Assembly (NCBI GenBank): GCA_027083915.1 | Contig: JALWML010000130.1 | Span: forward strand, 1 to 7,022 | Reading direction: 5' to 3' | Length of the DNA stretch: 7,022 nt | Source of the DNA: Lysobacterales bacterium | Lineage (GTDB): Bacteria; Pseudomonadota; Gammaproteobacteria; Xanthomonadales; Marinicellaceae | Shown here: one piece after another, positions 1-6,400 of the stretch | Layout: every line of letters starts with the position of its first letter | How positions within the stretch are numbered: position 1 is the first letter of the stretch | The notes under the pieces: model-generated | Told to the model about the DNA's origin: nothing | Database searches by the model: none | What the model saw: only the letters and a program-made list of their open reading frames with translations | Made by a program: the position numbers and the translations under genes

Positions 1-595
1 CTTTTTGTGCTTGTGGCTTGCCATCAACCATTAAGGGTTTGAATTTAGACTTTCTTAAGGCACGAAGTGTGGCAACATCAAAAACTCTGCGAGGTTTTGA
101 GTTGATTATTTTGGCATTGGTCACTGTGCCTAGAGCCGTGACGGTAAATTCAACCTCGACCCAACCTTCAATTTTGTTACGTACCGCTTGTGGTGGATAC
201 ATGGGTTGTATCATAAACATTTGTTGTAAATCACCATCTCTGCTCACATCATCGTCGGTGCCTGCATAAGGTAGGGTTGGCATATCAGTTTTTGGTAAAG
301 CAAGGAGTTTGCCTTTAGAGCGTGTAGGTTGAATGGGTACAATAGGACGTTGGTCTGACTGTGTTATTTCTAAAGGTTTAATCGAGGGTGGTTGTTTAAC
401 CTTTTCTCTTTTTGGAGGTTCTTTTTTTGTTATGTGCTCGACAGCAGGTGGTGGCATATCGGCTACTTTGGAAAAGCTTATCATTTCTAAATTGGGTGAT
501 TTGGTGTATTTAGGTGTGCTAACTAAAAATGCCATGCCTAAAAATGTTATAAAGCATATGCCAATAGCGGCCATCATTGATGCGGAATATCTCAT
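1..595 (-). CDS. TonB-family energy transducer, C-terminus cut by window edge
   Basis: Read on the minus strand from the ATG at 595-593, the frame stays open for 198 codons to the left edge. Residues about 7-25 form one hydrophobic membrane segment after a short basic start (MRYSAS), as in TonB. A proline- and lysine-rich stretch follows at about 45-75 (PPPA, KKEPPKREKVKQPP), the usual periplasm-spanning linker. From about residue 128 the sequence matches the TonB C-terminal domain: MYPPQAV, then GWVEVEFTV, FDVATLRALRKSKFKP and DGKP. Its last strand lies outside the window. TonB proteins carry proton-motive energy, usually from ExbB/ExbD, to outer-membrane receptors. No exbB, exbD or receptor gene is visible, so the partner is unknown. 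The start is supported by AGGAGA about 5 bases upstream (601-606). The gene is divergent from the acyl-CoA dehydrogenase and probably separate from the secretion operon. The family call is firm; I do not claim it is the housekeeping tonB. Confidence 0.9.
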   Translation of the reverse strand, partial: MRYSASMMAAIGICFITFLGMAFLVSTPKYTKSPNLEMISFSKVADMPPPAVEHITKKEPPKREKVKQPPSIKPLEITQSDQRPIVPIQPTRSKGKLLALPKTDMPTLPYAGTDDDVSRDGDLQQMFMIQPMYPPQAVRNKIEGWVEVEFTVTALGTVTNAKIINSKPRRVFDVATLRALRKSKFKPLMVDGKPQAQK

Positions 596-623
596 GTCTC
601 TCTCCTGATTCATTATTGTGTAT

Positions 624-641
624 TAATTGTGACTGCAATTA
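624..641. repeat. Inverted repeat, possible operator
   Basis: TAATTG at 624-629 is repeated as its exact reverse complement CAATTA at 636-641, with six bases between. The 18-base dyad lies about 30 bases upstream of the TonB-family start and about 85 bases upstream of the dehydrogenase start. This is a size and place typical of a dimeric regulator site. The arms are AT-rich and short, so chance is a real possibility. It does not match the FadR or Fur consensus as I know them. Confidence 0.3.
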
Positions 642-713
642 TTCAATAAAAGTTCAAAAAAATATTAAATCATACGATTGTTTGATAAAATGGAAGGTAT
701 TACAAAAACAGAT

Positions 714-719
714 AAGAGA
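714..719 (+). promoter_or_regulatory. Ribosome binding site deciding the dehydrogenase start
   Basis: AAGAGA sits six bases before the ATG at 726 and supports that start over the longer in-frame options at 678 (TTG) and 690 (ATG). Neither of those has a purine-rich Shine-Dalgarno-like stretch at a suitable distance. Confidence 0.55.
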
Positions 720-725
720 AATAAA

Positions 726-2477
726 ATGCCGATAATTCAAGCGCCATTAAAAGACATGCAATTTTTAGCTGAACAGCTATTAAATTTAGAAGAACATTAC
801 CAAAAAATTCCTCAATTTGCCGATATTGATGCAGCAACATTTGAAACAGTTGTTGATGAGGCGTCCAAGTTTTTATTGGAATATGCCGCTCCACTAAATC
901 GGAATGCGGATGAACAAGGTTGTTCCATAAAAGACGGTCATGTGACAACGCCAGATGGATTTGTTGAGTTATACAAAAATTATTGTGAAAGTGGTTGGGG
1001 TTCTTTAGATGGAAATCCCGATTATGATGGACAAGGTTTACCCTATTGGATGCAAGTTATCTTGGGTGAGCTTAATACTTATTATTGCCCTGGCTGGTCA
1101 AATTATCCAGGATTGACTCATGGAGTGCGCGAATTATTAGATCACCATGCACGCCAAGAACTCAAAGATATGTTTTTACCAAAGCTGACCACGGGCGAAT
1201 GGACAGGAACAATGTGTTTAACTGAACCTCATTGTGGTACAGATTTAGGTTTATTAACCACCAGTGCTACACCAAATGGGGATGATACCTATCAAGTAAC
1301 AGGAACTAAGATATTTATTACTTCAGGTGATCATGGTTTAACTGATAATATTATTCACTTGGTTCTGGCTCGCCTTCCTGATGCACCTAAAGGCACAAAA
1401 GGTATTTCTTTATTCGTTGTACCGAAGTTTCTTGATGGCGAACGTAACAATGCATGGCCTGCCAGTATTGAACACAAAATGGGTTTGAATGGTTCTGCAA
1501 CCTGTGTAATGAACTTTGATGATGCCAAAGGCTGGTTAGTTGGAGAGCCTAATCGCGGTTTAAATATTATGTTTTCCATGATGAATGGTGCTCGCTTAAA
1601 TACAGGAATTCAAGGCATGGCTGTATCTGCAGCATCTTATGCTGGTGCTTTGGAGTATGCTAATGATCGTTTACAAATGCGTTCACTAACAGGAGCAAAA
1701 TACCCGGACAAGCTTGCTGATCCAATTATTGTTCACCCTGATGTTCGTAAGATGTTGTTAACGCAAAAGGCATTGACCGAAGGAAATCGTGCGTTAACTT
1801 ATTTTACTACAAAGTTTATTGAAATATCACACCATGCACAAGATGAAGCAGAGAGAAAAAGAGCCAATGAAATGGTGGTGATATTAACACCAATAGTTAA
1901 GGCATTTATGACTGAAACGGCATTGGAAGTGACCAATTACGGTATTCAAATTTTTGGTGGGCATGGTTATATTCGTGAACACGGCATGGAACAATTATAC
2001 CGCGACGCGAAAATATTCACTTTATATGAAGGCACCACAGGTATTCAAGCATTAGACTTGTTAGGCCGTAAAATTATGCAATTCAATAACGGTAAAATCG
2101 GACCTTTAGCTGACGAAATGAATGAGTACATCAATAATTCTGATAATCCTTACACACAAGAACTTAAAGATTTAATGGTTCAATGGCAGGAGTTGATTGT
2201 TAAAGTTTCTACAAAATCCATGAAGAATATGGATGAAATGGGTGCGGCATCCGTTGATTTCCTTATGTATTCAGGTTATGTTATGTTGGCTTATTTTTGG
2301 GCACAAATGCACGATGAAGCAGAAAAAGGTGGTAGATTTGGGCAATCTTTTTATAATGGTAAGAAGAAAACCTGTGAGTTTTACTATAAACGCATCTTAC
2401 CTCGTGCACAAATGCATGTGAAAACCATGTTAAGTGGCAGTGATAATTTGATGCAATTTGAATTAGACGAATTTTAA
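726..2477 (+). CDS. Acyl-CoA dehydrogenase, large form with extra C-terminal domain
   Basis: This 583-residue flavoenzyme should catalyse alpha,beta-dehydrogenation of an acyl-CoA thioester, the first step of a beta-oxidation cycle, passing electrons to ETF. Domains in order are the N-terminal helical domain (about 40-155), the middle beta domain with MCLTEPHCGTDLG at 163-175, and the C-terminal helical domain. The last contains FGGHGYIREHG at 410-420 and LYEGTTGIQALDLLGRK from 433. Glu435 in YEGTTG is the expected catalytic base. About 115 further residues match the extra C-terminal domain of the roughly 600-residue subgroup, which includes DmdC-like and other FadE-type enzymes. The substrate, whether medium- or long-chain acyl-CoA or methylmercaptopropionyl-CoA, cannot be read from sequence. 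The start at 726 (MPIIQAPLKDMQF) is preferred because AAGAGA lies six bases upstream and family members begin this way. In-frame TTG at 678 and ATG at 690 lack ribosome binding sites. The stop overlaps the next start by one base (TAATG). Confidence 0.93.
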   Translation: MPIIQAPLKDMQFLAEQLLNLEEHYQKIPQFADIDAATFETVVDEASKFLLEYAAPLNRNADEQGCSIKDGHVTTPDGFVELYKNYCESGWGSLDGNPDYDGQGLPYWMQVILGELNTYYCPGWSNYPGLTHGVRELLDHHARQELKDMFLPKLTTGEWTGTMCLTEPHCGTDLGLLTTSATPNGDDTYQVTGTKIFITSGDHGLTDNIIHLVLARLPDAPKGTKGISLFVVPKFLDGERNNAWPASIEHKMGLNGSATCVMNFDDAKGWLVGEPNRGLNIMFSMMNGARLNTGIQGMAVSAASYAGALEYANDRLQMRSLTGAKYPDKLADPIIVHPDVRKMLLTQKALTEGNRALTYFTTKFIEISHHAQDEAERKRANEMVVILTPIVKAFMTETALEVTNYGIQIFGGHGYIREHGMEQLYRDAKIFTLYEGTTGIQALDLLGRKIMQFNNGKIGPLADEMNEYINNSDNPYTQELKDLMVQWQELIVKVSTKSMKNMDEMGAASVDFLMYSGYVMLAYFWAQMHDEAEKGGRFGQSFYNGKKKTCEFYYKRILPRAQMHVKTMLSGSDNLMQFELDEF

Positions 2478-2728
2478 TGAAAAAATTATTATTTATTTTA
2501 GTTGTTGTATTGTCTTCGTGTTCGCAAGAGCCCGAAGACAATCCAGCGCAGCAATGGCCACGACAAGATGGTGTCCTTGGTGAGAGCAAGCACGATACAA
2601 CAACCGTTAAGAAAAAGTCATCTAACCATATACTAAAAGGCTACCAAGACAATATTCAACGAGCCAAAGATATGGAAAAAGAAGTGCTAAAAGCGGCCGA
2701 AAGGCAAAGAAAGGTTATTGATGGTTAA
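2477..2728 (+). CDS. Small predicted lipoprotein of unknown function
   Basis: This 83-residue protein begins with a lipoprotein signal peptide: MKK, a hydrophobic core (LLFILVVVL), and the lipobox LSSC with Cys15 as the lipidated residue. Serine rather than aspartate at +2 would favour the outer membrane by the E. coli rule. Residues about 16-48 are polar and probably disordered. Residues about 51-82 are charged and should form a single amphipathic helix (NIQRAKDMEKEVLKAAERQR). I do not recognise a named family. Its start overlaps the dehydrogenase stop by one base (TAATG) and its end overlaps gspC by eight bases, so translation is probably coupled on both sides. It lacks a strong ribosome binding site of its own. 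The position next to gspC suggests a secretion-related role, for example a secretin helper, but the mature part (about 69 residues) is smaller than known T2SS pilotins. The gene is probably real; its function is open. Confidence 0.82.
   Translation: MKKLLFILVVVLSSCSQEPEDNPAQQWPRQDGVLGESKHDTTTVKKKSSNHILKGYQDNIQRAKDMEKEVLKAAERQRKVIDG
2710..2714 (+). promoter_or_regulatory. Ribosome binding site for gspC inside the lipoprotein gene
   Basis: AAAGG lies six bases before the ATG at 2721, within the last codons of the upstream lipoprotein gene. It supports ATG 2721 over the adjacent in-frame TTG 2718 and indicates that gspC can be loaded independently as well as by coupling. Confidence 0.6.
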
Positions 2729-3566
2729 CGCAAAAGAAAAACTCTACTCTTTATTTAATTGGCTCATGATTGGGCTAATTGTGTTTTTGTGGCTACAGTT
2801 TTTTTTGTCATCTGATGATGATTTCAACCTGCAAACTGCTAAACCAACAACTTCATATAATTCCCCACAATTCTCAAATACTTCGATTGAGCAGTATCAT
2901 ATTTTTGGTTCACAAGGTCAGTTAATTGATGTTCCATTAAACCAAGGAAATACTAGTTTAGAGTTGGTGTTGAATGGAACAATGAGTAATCTTGATGCCG
3001 AAACAGGTATGGCATATATTAGTAATATCCAAGGCAAGCAAGAAGTCTTTAAAGTTGGAGACAAAATATTTAATGTAGCAACCCTCAAAGAAATTTATAA
3101 AGATTATGTTGTGTTAGAACACAATGGACGCAATGAACGGTTGTCGCTGTCTGAGAAAATTCAAGGCATGGATGTTGTTTCAAACAAAAATCGAACCAAA
3201 AATAAAGGTGCAACTCCTGCCTATTTAAAACATTTACAGGGAAATCAGACTCGCAATTGGCAAGAGTTAATGGACCAACAAAAATACGATGCCAATAAAA
3301 TTTCAAAAATTGTCAGTAATATTAATATTGTCACCGATCAAGTTGGAAAAGTACAAGGTTTACGTGTATCCAATTTAGCCAGTGGTGATTTGCTTTCAAA
3401 AAATGGTTTAAAGTCAAACGATATTATCACTGCCATTAATGGTCAAAAAGTATCAGCAGCCAATATGATGACTATCCAACAGACGCTCAAATCAAATCCT
3501 AACGCTACCATTACCATCAAACGCAATGGTCAGATGCAAAATATTCAAGTTAATTTAAATCAATGA
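2721..3566 (+). CDS. gspC: Type II secretion system protein GspC (inner-membrane clamp)
   Basis: The 281-residue protein has the full GspC plan. A short cytoplasmic start is followed by one membrane segment at about 11-29 (LFNWLMIGLIVFLWLQFFL), then a polar linker. The homology region follows at about 59-147 (YHIFGS, LVLNGTM, KVGDKIF, VVLEHNGRNERLSL), and a C-terminal PDZ domain at about 195-280 (VSNLASGDLLSKNGLKSNDI, ITAINGQKV). GspC links the inner-membrane platform to the secretin: its homology region binds the N0 domain of GspD, and the PDZ domain is implicated in substrate choice. The start at ATG 2721 is chosen over TTG 2718 because AAAGG at 2710-2714 lies six bases upstream. The gene overlaps the lipoprotein gene by eight bases and the downstream hydrolase by four (ATGA). 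In most T2SS operons gspD follows directly; here a hydrolase intervenes. Confidence 0.93.
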   Translation: MVNAKEKLYSLFNWLMIGLIVFLWLQFFLSSDDDFNLQTAKPTTSYNSPQFSNTSIEQYHIFGSQGQLIDVPLNQGNTSLELVLNGTMSNLDAETGMAYISNIQGKQEVFKVGDKIFNVATLKEIYKDYVVLEHNGRNERLSLSEKIQGMDVVSNKNRTKNKGATPAYLKHLQGNQTRNWQELMDQQKYDANKISKIVSNINIVTDQVGKVQGLRVSNLASGDLLSKNGLKSNDIITAINGQKVSAANMMTIQQTLKSNPNATITIKRNGQMQNIQVNLNQ

Positions 3567-4483
3567 TAAGAAAAGCACTCATCTTTTTAATTGTTTTAGT
3601 TTTAGTGGTTTTGGTCATTGTGCCAAGTGTTTATACGGATGAGAAACATGAATTAGATAAGCATATAAGAGAAGGAACTCAAGGTGAATACATAGAATTG
3701 TCACAAGGAGTGACTCATTACCAACAAGCTAACAAAGATGCTCAGGATGTGGTGTTGTTGGTGCATGGATTTTCTGTTCCTTATTATATCTGGGATCCGA
3801 CCTATGATTTTTTAAAAGATCAAGGTTTTCGAGTTATTCGATTTGACCTATATGGGCGAGGTTATTCTGACCGACCTGATGTAGATTATGATCAAAGCTT
3901 GTTTGATAGGCAAATTTTGGACTTACTTGATGCTTTAAAAATAAAACAACCGATTAATATCATTGGATTATCCATGGGTGGAGCGATAGTGGCAAAGTTT
4001 GTTGCAGACCATCCAGAAAAGGTCAATAAAACAATATTTGTTGACCCATCACATCGCTCTTTTTACAAAAATACCTTAGCTATTCCATTGCTTGGTGATT
4101 TTATCGCTGCCACGGTCATGATGCCAAAAGCGGCACAAGGGCAGTTAAGTGATTTTTACTATCCTGAAAATTTTCCTAACTGGGTAGAAAAATACAAAGA
4201 GCAAATGCAATACAAAGGATTTCGTCGTGCTATTGTTTCCACTTTGGTGCATTTTGCTAAACCCGATAAACTGCCGTGGTATCAAAGAATTGGCGAATTA
4301 AACAAGGAGGTATTGCTTATTTGGGGCAGAGAAGACAAAACCTTACCATTGTCCGATAGCCAAAGAGTGGCTGATGCCTTAAAGACAGAAACCTTCGTTG
4401 TTGAAAAATCAGGACATTTACCGCATTTAGAGCACCCACAAATTGTAAATGCCAAGATATTGAGTTTTCTTAAAGAAAACTAA
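3563..4483 (+). CDS. Membrane-anchored or exported alpha/beta-fold hydrolase
   Basis: This 306-residue protein shows the alpha/beta hydrolase fold with a complete catalytic set: oxyanion motif HGF at 68-70, nucleophile elbow GLSMGG with Ser137, acid Asp258 in GREDKT, and His285 in SGHLPHLEH. The block FDLYGRGYSDRPD at 94-106 is typical of the esterase, lactonase and epoxide-hydrolase-like branch. A short cap region lies between about 165 and 240. Residues 1-20 (MIRK plus a long Leu/Val run) form an uncleaved signal anchor or signal peptide without a clear lipobox, so the enzyme probably acts in the periplasm or is exported. The substrate is unknown; a carboxylic ester or lipid is a reasonable guess. 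Its start overlaps the gspC stop by four bases (ATGA) and no strong ribosome binding site is visible, implying coupled translation. It is not a canonical T2SS component, and its place between gspC and gspD is the oddity of the locus. Confidence 0.9.
   Translation: MIRKALIFLIVLVLVVLVIVPSVYTDEKHELDKHIREGTQGEYIELSQGVTHYQQANKDAQDVVLLVHGFSVPYYIWDPTYDFLKDQGFRVIRFDLYGRGYSDRPDVDYDQSLFDRQILDLLDALKIKQPINIIGLSMGGAIVAKFVADHPEKVNKTIFVDPSHRSFYKNTLAIPLLGDFIAATVMMPKAAQGQLSDFYYPENFPNWVEKYKEQMQYKGFRRAIVSTLVHFAKPDKLPWYQRIGELNKEVLLIWGREDKTLPLSDSQRVADALKTETFVVEKSGHLPHLEHPQIVNAKILSFLKEN
4463..4481. repeat. 19-base near-perfect palindrome over the hydrolase stop codon
   Basis: AGTTTTCTT at 4463-4471 and AAGAAAACT at 4473-4481 are exact reverse complements around one central base. 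As RNA this can fold into an eight-pair stem with a three-base loop (TAA). It is followed a few bases later only by a short T run (TTTT at 4487-4491 region). It could be a weak terminator or attenuator, an mRNA processing site, or a DNA operator ahead of gspD. The stem is AT-rich and the U tract is poor, so a strong terminator is unlikely. It overlaps the last codons of the hydrolase gene. Confidence 0.35.
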
Positions 4484-4537
4484 GTCGTTTTAGGTTAAAA
4501 TCACTTTCATTGATAAAAAACTGATAAAAACCACACA
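4484..4537 (+). promoter_or_regulatory. gspD leader with tandem A-rich repeat and no clear Shine-Dalgarno
   Basis: This 54-base gap is the only non-overlapping junction in the run. It holds a tandem direct repeat, TGATAAAAAAC at 4511-4521 and TGATAAAAAC at 4522-4531, ending six bases before the gspD ATG. No AGGA/GGAG-like site lies in the window normally used by the ribosome. TAAAAT at 4496-4501 resembles a -10 box but has no matching -35 at 16-18 bases. The A-rich leader may help loading through ribosomal protein S1 or act as a regulator-binding site. This is inference. Confidence 0.35.
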
Positions 4538-6400
4538 ATGAAATCAACTAAAATTATTCTTGCCGCTGTACTTTTTTTAAGTAGTTTTAACTTATTTGCC
4601 GCCGATGATGAACTACGTAGTTTAAATTTACAAGATGCAGATATTCGATTATTGATTGAAACGGTGTCTGATATTACCAAGAAAAACTTTATCATCGATC
4701 CACAAATTCAAGCCAAAGTTACGGTTATTTCTGGACGGCCAGTACATAAGGATGAAATTTATGAAATCTTTTTAACCGTTTTAAATGTACATGGCTTAGC
4801 TGCAATCAATGATGGTAACAGTATAAAAATTATTCCAGAAAGTGATATTGGTGGCGTGATTGGTGAATTAAATCAAGCCAACGGTAGTGATTTTGTCACG
4901 CGAATTGTACCGTTAAAATATGTTCCAGCTCAGGATTTGTTGACCATGTTGAAAAGCATAAACAAAAAGGCTAACGTTATTGCTCATAAAGAAAGTAATC
5001 TATTAATTATTTCAGACCGTGCCAAAAATGTAGAACGCATGCTTGCCATAATTCATCGCATTGATAAAAAGTCAGACTCTTCAATTGATATGATTTCTTT
5101 GCAACATGCCAATGCAACAGAAGTGGCACAAACAATTGAATCATTGCTTGATACAGGAACAGCAGCCTTGGGAAGCAAAACCAAGATTGTTGCTGATGAG
5201 CGAACAAACTCTGTTATTATCAATGCACCACCTGCGTTAAAAATTCGTATACATACTTTGATAGCACAGCTCGATTCACCTCTTGAAACCAATTCGCAAT
5301 CTCAAGTAATTAAGCTAAAATATTCTGAAGCTGAATCATTGGTTTCAATACTGGAAACATTAGCAAACAAATCACAGGTCAATGCTAATGGTGAAAAATC
5401 AGGTGAGCAAAATGCCACCATTCAAGCACATAAAGAAACTAATTCTTTGGTCATTAATGCATCACCTACTGTGTTTAAAAATCTGCAAAGTGCTATTGCT
5501 CAATTAGATGTACCTAGACCGCAGGTTTTGGTTGAGGCTATTATTGCAGAAATTACAGTTGACCATTCAAAAGAAGCAGGCTTTCAATGGCAGGGTTTGT
5601 TGAACCAACTTAATGGTGGAGAAGGCTTAATTGGTGGAACAAATTATGGCATAGTTGGGAATATCTTATCGCCCAATACCGCTGGCGGTTTGGTTAATAA
5701 TGGTGTTAATGTCGGATATGTACACTTGGATGGAGAGGGTAATCCTCAAATTGGTGCTCTGTTGTCAGCCTTAGCACAAAATACCAATAACAATATTTTA
5801 TCCACACCTTCATTAGTGACACTCAATAATAAAGAAGCATCATTGTCAGTTGGACAAGAAGTGCCATTTTTAACAGGACAGTTTACTAATACGGGTGCTA
5901 ATAATGGCTCGACTAATCCATTTTCAACGATTCAACGCAAAGATATTGGCATATCATTAACAGTAACTCCGCATATTTATGAAGGCAACCAAATTGTCTT
6001 AGATATTGCTCAAGAAGTTTCATCGTTAGCACAATCAGCAACGACCATAGATGTGATTACCAACAAACGTACCTTAACTACATCTGTTATGGTTCCCAAT
6101 GATGGCGTCATCGTTTTAGGTGGTTTGATTGATGATTCTATCGAAGAAACCATCAAAAAAGTCCCTTTGTTAGGTGATATTCCAGTGGTCAGAAATTTAT
6201 TTAGGCACAAAAAGAAAACACGAGTTAAACGTAACTTGATGATTTTTATACATCCAAAAATCCTAGATAGCAGTAACCAAGCTGATGTAACTAATAAATT
6301 ATACAATGATATCCGTGGTCAACAATTAGATAAAGTTAATGCGACTGATTTTATCAAGGGCGGGATTGTGCTTCCACAGAAACTAGGTAATGATGAATAA
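4538..6400 (+). CDS. gspD: Type II secretion system secretin GspD
   Basis: The 620-residue protein is the outer-membrane secretin that forms the multimeric exit channel of the T2SS. A Sec signal peptide covers residues 1-21 or 22 (KSTKIILAAVLFLSSFNLFA, cleavage near AAD). The periplasmic domains follow in order: N0 at about 25-95 (LNLQDADIRLLIETVSDIT), N1 at about 118-177 (IVPLKYVPAQDLLTMLKS), N2 at about 182-248 and N3 at about 255-330. The secretin core spans about 330-575, with QVLVEAIIAEI, NNILSTPSLVTLNNKEA, VGQEVPFLTG and VPLLGDIPVVRNLF. A tail of only about 45 residues follows. The length is somewhat short against well-known GspD proteins (about 650 or more), through short inter-domain loops and tail. 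N0 is the expected docking site for GspC. No long Gly/Ser insert is seen. The gene ends overlapping gspE. The call is firm; whether the secretin needs a pilotin cannot be told. Confidence 0.96.
   Translation: MKSTKIILAAVLFLSSFNLFAADDELRSLNLQDADIRLLIETVSDITKKNFIIDPQIQAKVTVISGRPVHKDEIYEIFLTVLNVHGLAAINDGNSIKIIPESDIGGVIGELNQANGSDFVTRIVPLKYVPAQDLLTMLKSINKKANVIAHKESNLLIISDRAKNVERMLAIIHRIDKKSDSSIDMISLQHANATEVAQTIESLLDTGTAALGSKTKIVADERTNSVIINAPPALKIRIHTLIAQLDSPLETNSQSQVIKLKYSEAESLVSILETLANKSQVNANGEKSGEQNATIQAHKETNSLVINASPTVFKNLQSAIAQLDVPRPQVLVEAIIAEITVDHSKEAGFQWQGLLNQLNGGEGLIGGTNYGIVGNILSPNTAGGLVNNGVNVGYVHLDGEGNPQIGALLSALAQNTNNNILSTPSLVTLNNKEASLSVGQEVPFLTGQFTNTGANNGSTNPFSTIQRKDIGISLTVTPHIYEGNQIVLDIAQEVSSLAQSATTIDVITNKRTLTTSVMVPNDGVIVLGGLIDDSIEETIKKVPLLGDIPVVRNLFRHKKKTRVKRNLMIFIHPKILDSSNQADVTNKLYNDIRGQQLDKVNATDFIKGGIVLPQKLGNDE

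Larger units (their letters stand above)
596..725. promoter_or_regulatory. Divergent intergenic spacer, presumed to hold both promoters
   Basis: This AT-rich spacer of 130 bases separates the divergent TonB-family gene and the six-gene run that starts with the acyl-CoA dehydrogenase, so both transcripts should begin here. Only weak promoter-like hexamers are visible: AATAAT at 617-612 on the minus strand, and TAAAAT at 686-691 on the plus strand. Neither has a good -35 box at the usual distance, so no exact promoter is claimed. The region also holds an inverted repeat at 624-641, listed separately. That regulatory sites exist here is inferred from gene layout; the individual elements are uncertain. 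Confidence 0.5.

Noticed and set aside
18..608. Two plus-strand open frames of 83 and 91 codons (18-269 and 333-608).
   Set aside because: They lie opposite the TonB-family gene, whose protein has clear domain motifs and a good ribosome binding site. The plus-strand products show no recognisable motifs.
678..725. Longer dehydrogenase starting at TTG 678 or ATG 690.
   Set aside because: The extra residues do not resemble the family, no ribosome binding site precedes either codon, and ATG 726 has AAGAGA at the right distance.
596..725. Specific sigma-70 promoters in the divergent spacer.
   Set aside because: Several -10-like hexamers exist in this AT-rich DNA but none pairs with a -35 box at 16-18 bases well enough to be called.
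2281..2589. Minus-strand open frame of 102 codons across the dehydrogenase/lipoprotein junction, and other antisense frames at 700-948, 1355-1579, 3085-3306, 5007-5292 and 6010-6306.
   Set aside because: All lie opposite well-supported genes, lack convincing start signals and show no protein motifs. They are expected by chance opposite long coding regions.
2718..2720. TTG 2718 as the gspC start.
   Set aside because: ATG 2721 is the next codon, has AAAGG six bases upstream and is a stronger start codon.
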